Positions 30,079 through 31,983 of a stretch of 31,983 nt of DNA are shown here, in pieces. Under the pieces are notes generated by a model that had not been told where the DNA came from, did not search any database, and saw only the letters and a program-made list of their open reading frames with translations. The stretch is taken from NCBI GenBank assembly GCA_046304235.1, contig JBKCEW010000006.1, forward strand, positions 1 through 31,983, in the 5' to 3' direction. Within the stretch, counting starts at the first letter, position 1. Each line of letters begins with the position of its first letter. Both the position numbers and the translations under genes were made by a program. Source of the DNA: CANHVK01 sp046304235. GTDB lineage: Bacteria > Bacteroidota > Bacteroidia > Flavobacteriales_D > Crocinitomicaceae.

Positions 30079-30114
30079 GTTTGTCTAAATTGACTTATTT
30101 ATAATCAAATCAAG

Positions 30115-30149
30115 CAAATATAGAGCAACCAACATTAAATTTCACCAAA
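30115..30149 (-). promoter_or_regulatory. Candidate Bacteroidota promoter of the RHS operon
   Basis: On the minus strand TATATTTG (30122-30115) fits the TAnnTTTG -7 box. TTTG at 30149-30146 lies 23 nt upstream as a possible -33 element, which is at the long end of usual spacing. The -7 box is 36 nt before the ATG of the HMA-like gene. Confidence 0.55.
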
Positions 30150-30186
30150 AAACACTATAAAACAATACGTTACAGTAAAAACACGT

Positions 30187-30206
30187 GTAAAATCAGGTAA
30201 TTTTAC
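30187..30206. promoter_or_regulatory. Dyad GTAAAAT-N6-ATTTTAC upstream of the operon promoter
   Basis: Perfect 7-bp arms are separated by six bases. The arms extend to 10 pairs if G-U pairs are allowed. It lies about 40 nt upstream of the candidate -33 element. It could be an operator, for instance for the adjacent response regulator, or a chance AT-rich palindrome. Confidence 0.4.
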
Positions 30207-30311
30207 GTGCTAATTTTCACCTTGTAAATAACAAAAATGAATGAAAACAAAGAATTATTTCCAAAAAAACCAAGGAAAATAAATTAGTATAGTTTGAATA
30301 AAACCAACCGT

Positions 30312-30354
30312 ATTAAAAAGAAAAAAGCCCATTCAATAAATGAAATGAGCTTTT
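30312..30354 (-). terminator. Intrinsic terminator of the two-component genes
   Basis: On the minus strand AAAAGCTCATTTC pairs with GAATGGGCTTTT (a six-bp stem base, one mismatch, then four pairs) around a short AT loop. A T-rich run TTTTTTCTTTTT follows. It lies about 50 nt after the response-regulator stop and isolates that pair from the RHS operon. Confidence 0.8.
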
Positions 30355-30405
30355 GGAAATTAAGAAAAAAGAATAGCTTTTCAACCGAATAAAAAAGAAA
30401 AACTT

Positions 30406-31056
30406 TTAAAATTCATTTTCAATACCATACAAGATTAATTGAGAGAAATTATCTAAATTTAATTTTTTCATAATTTTAAATCGATGTCCCTCTACGGTTC
30501 GTATACTGATATTCAACTCAGTAGCCACTTTTGCATTCGTATACCCTTTAACATACATAGAAATAATCCCTACTTCTCTTCGTGTAAGAAGCTCATTGTT
30601 TAAATAAATTCGTTGAGCTTTAGTATTCGACTTGATCTCATTAAATAACAAATTTGAGGCTAGTGTACTAAAATATTTTTTTCCATTGCTTACGGTGTCT
30701 ATAGCATCAATTAATTCTGCTGCAGTACATGTTTTTAGGACAAAACCTGAAGTTCCGTATTTATATGCCTGTCGAACAATGTAATCATCGTTGTGCATCG
30801 TTAACATGACAGTTGGTGGAGCAGATGAAAGAGCTCTTAATTTTTTCAACGTTGCAAGTCCATCCATAATTGGCATCGTAATATCCAACAAAATAAGATC
30901 AATAGGTACTACTTTAATTTTTTGCAAAACCTCTTCCCCATTCGCTGCTTCATGAAAATCAAAGCTAAATGATTTCTGTTCATTCAACATAATGATGATT
31001 CCTTCTCTAACCAAATGATGATCATCAGCAACTAGTATGCTAAGTTTTTTAGACAT
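30406..31056 (-). CDS. NarL/LuxR-family response regulator
   Basis: 216 residues. The N-terminal receiver domain has the acidic pair Asp11-Asp12, the phosphoacceptor Asp58 (LILLDITMPIMDG), Thr86 and Lys108 (FVLKT). The C-terminal GerE/LuxR helix-turn-helix covers about 150-212 (LTRREVGIISMYVKGYTNAK, then ISIRTVEGHRFKIMKKL). It would be phosphorylated by the adjacent kinase and act as a DNA-binding regulator. The ATG overlaps the last 8 nt of the kinase gene (ATGTCTAA), which ties expression of the two together. Its target is unknown; the operon immediately downstream in the same direction is a reasonable candidate. All key residues are present. Confidence 0.97.
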   Translation of the reverse strand: MSKKLSILVADDHHLVREGIIIMLNEQKSFSFDFHEAANGEEVLQKIKVVPIDLILLDITMPIMDGLATLKKLRALSSAPPTVMLTMHNDDYIVRQAYKYGTSGFVLKTCTAAELIDAIDTVSNGKKYFSTLASNLLFNEIKSNTKAQRIYLNNELLTRREVGIISMYVKGYTNAKVATELNISIRTVEGHRFKIMKKLNLDNFSQLILYGIENEF

Positions 31057-31983
31057 AATATTTAAAATTTAAAAAAGTGCCTTCTGAAAGTTTACTTTTA
31101 AGTTCATAGTTTGCATTTAAAATATGAAGTCTATGAACCATCGTATTTAAACCGTTTTTGTGTTTGAGTTTTTTTTCATCAAAACCAACGCCGTCATCCC
31201 GTAATTCAAAAACAAAAACTTTATCCTTAGTATTGGATTTTATAGAAAGGGTAATATTTTGGGCATTTGAATACTTAATTGAATTTGTTAAAAATTCTTG
31301 AATAATACGATATATTAACAGTTCTTTCTCTTTAGACGGTATCGATAACTTCGTTTTTTTATACTCATAGTTGATGACTGAACAATGTATGAGATTTAAA
31401 TTTTGAACCAGCTGATCTACAACTTCAAACAAATCATTATCTAGAATATAAGCAGGCATTATATTGCTTGAAACATCTCGTAATGTTTGTATTGACGATT
31501 CATTTTGATTTATTATTCTTTCTAGAAATTTGTCGAACCTTGGAGAATTTCTATCCATAGTGCGTAATGATTCTAAAAATAAATGAATGCCATTTAATTC
31601 TTGACCAAGTGAATCATGCAAGTCATAAGCAATTCTTTTCCTTTCATTTTCTACACCTTCAAGAAATGCATTCATACGAATAATTTCATTTTGTTTTATT
31701 TCAGTAATATCTTCAGCAATGAAAATAAATTGAATGGTTCCAGCATTTTTTAATTTATAGATCTTACAGAGATAATAATTCTCTGTATGCTTCTTCTTTC
31801 GGTGAAATTGAAAATGTACTACTTCTTGTTTTTTAGAACTCGCTAAAACATGTGTGTTTTCAAAAGCTGTATTAGGTAAAAAATCAAACACATTTTCAAC
31901 AACATCAGATGATTTTATATTCAAAAAATGCAAACCAGATGAATTAATTAATTCAACATTTCCATGCTGGGTATATACTACAA
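31049..31983 (-). CDS. PAS-containing HisKA_3 sensor histidine kinase (N-terminus beyond window)
   Basis: The frame is open to the right edge. The 16 codons upstream of the TTG at 31933 read VVYTQHGNVELINSSG, which is PAS-like, so that TTG is not the real start. Visible order: PAS domain (up to IQFIFIAEDITEIK, the usual PAS end), a short linker, the HisKA_3 dimerisation box with the phospho-histidine in AYDLHDSLGQ (codon at 31616-31618), and a HATPase_c domain. The ATPase domain has an N box FLTNSIKYSNAQN, a G1 box DDGVGFD and GLNTMVHR, ending in SEGTFLNF. No membrane segment is visible in this part. It autophosphorylates and passes phosphate to the overlapping NarL-type regulator. The sensed signal cannot be told from the sequence. 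Confidence 0.95.
   Translation of the reverse strand, partial: VVYTQHGNVELINSSGLHFLNIKSSDVVENVFDFLPNTAFENTHVLASSKKQEVVHFQFHRKKKHTENYYLCKIYKLKNAGTIQFIFIAEDITEIKQNEIIRMNAFLEGVENERKRIAYDLHDSLGQELNGIHLFLESLRTMDRNSPRFDKFLERIINQNESSIQTLRDVSSNIMPAYILDNDLFEVVDQLVQNLNLIHCSVINYEYKKTKLSIPSKEKELLIYRIIQEFLTNSIKYSNAQNITLSIKSNTKDKVFVFELRDDGVGFDEKKLKHKNGLNTMVHRLHILNANYELKSKLSEGTFLNFKYYV

Larger units (their letters stand above)
30079..30405. other. 327-nt intergenic region between regulator and RHS operon
   Basis: It holds the response-regulator terminator (30312-30354), a 7-bp dyad (30187-30206) and a candidate promoter (30115-30149) for the downstream operon. I see no gene or further structure in the AT-rich remainder, about 30210-30310. 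Confidence 0.75.

Noticed and set aside
31931..31933. TTG start for the histidine kinase
   Set aside because: The frame continues upstream to the window edge with PAS-like residues, so the gene is truncated by the window rather than starting here.

Overview
The window is an AT-rich stretch from a Bacteroidota bacterium, most likely a flavobacterium-like member of Flavobacteriia or Cytophagia. The signs are SprB-type repeats, Bacteroidota-style RHS proteins, a TAnnTTTG-type -7 promoter box, a lack of clear Shine-Dalgarno sequences, and FxSC-type lipoproteins. Every gene I can support lies on the minus strand, so transcription runs from high to low coordinates. I see no tRNA, rRNA, CRISPR array or insertion sequence.

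Right end (30406-31983): a cytoplasmic-type two-component pair. It consists of a PAS/HisKA_3 histidine kinase, whose start lies beyond the window, and a NarL/LuxR response regulator. The two genes overlap by 8 nt and are followed by a good intrinsic terminator near 30323-30354. The 327-nt gap then carries a plausible Bacteroidota promoter for the next operon and a 7-bp dyad.

Main body (1-30078): one tightly packed operon of eight genes. In order of transcription they are: a small secreted protein with a degenerate HMA-like domain; a 963-residue secreted Ig-like/SprB/lectin-like protein; a small lipoprotein; an 1842-residue SpvB/TcB-like RHS protein; a 1631-residue secreted protein of DUF11-like domains ending in a carbohydrate-binding-like module and RHS YD motifs; a 238-residue secreted protein; a 1611-residue RHS protein; and a giant open frame of at least 3364 codons that runs off the left edge. 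The giant frame holds a parallel beta-helix, about 20 SprB repeats, an RHS segment and a Ycf48/BNR-type beta-propeller.

The main observation is that the RHS modules, read in order, look like pieces of the large RHS proteins usual in Bacteroidota. Here they are distributed over consecutive frames. At two breaks the downstream piece begins with its own signal peptide followed by a long adhesin array (DUF11-like, or beta-helix plus SprB) before the RHS sequence resumes. This suggests a segmented, adhesin-decorated secreted RHS/Tc-like complex. The family comparisons come from recall, not from a search, and any toxin tip would lie off the left edge.
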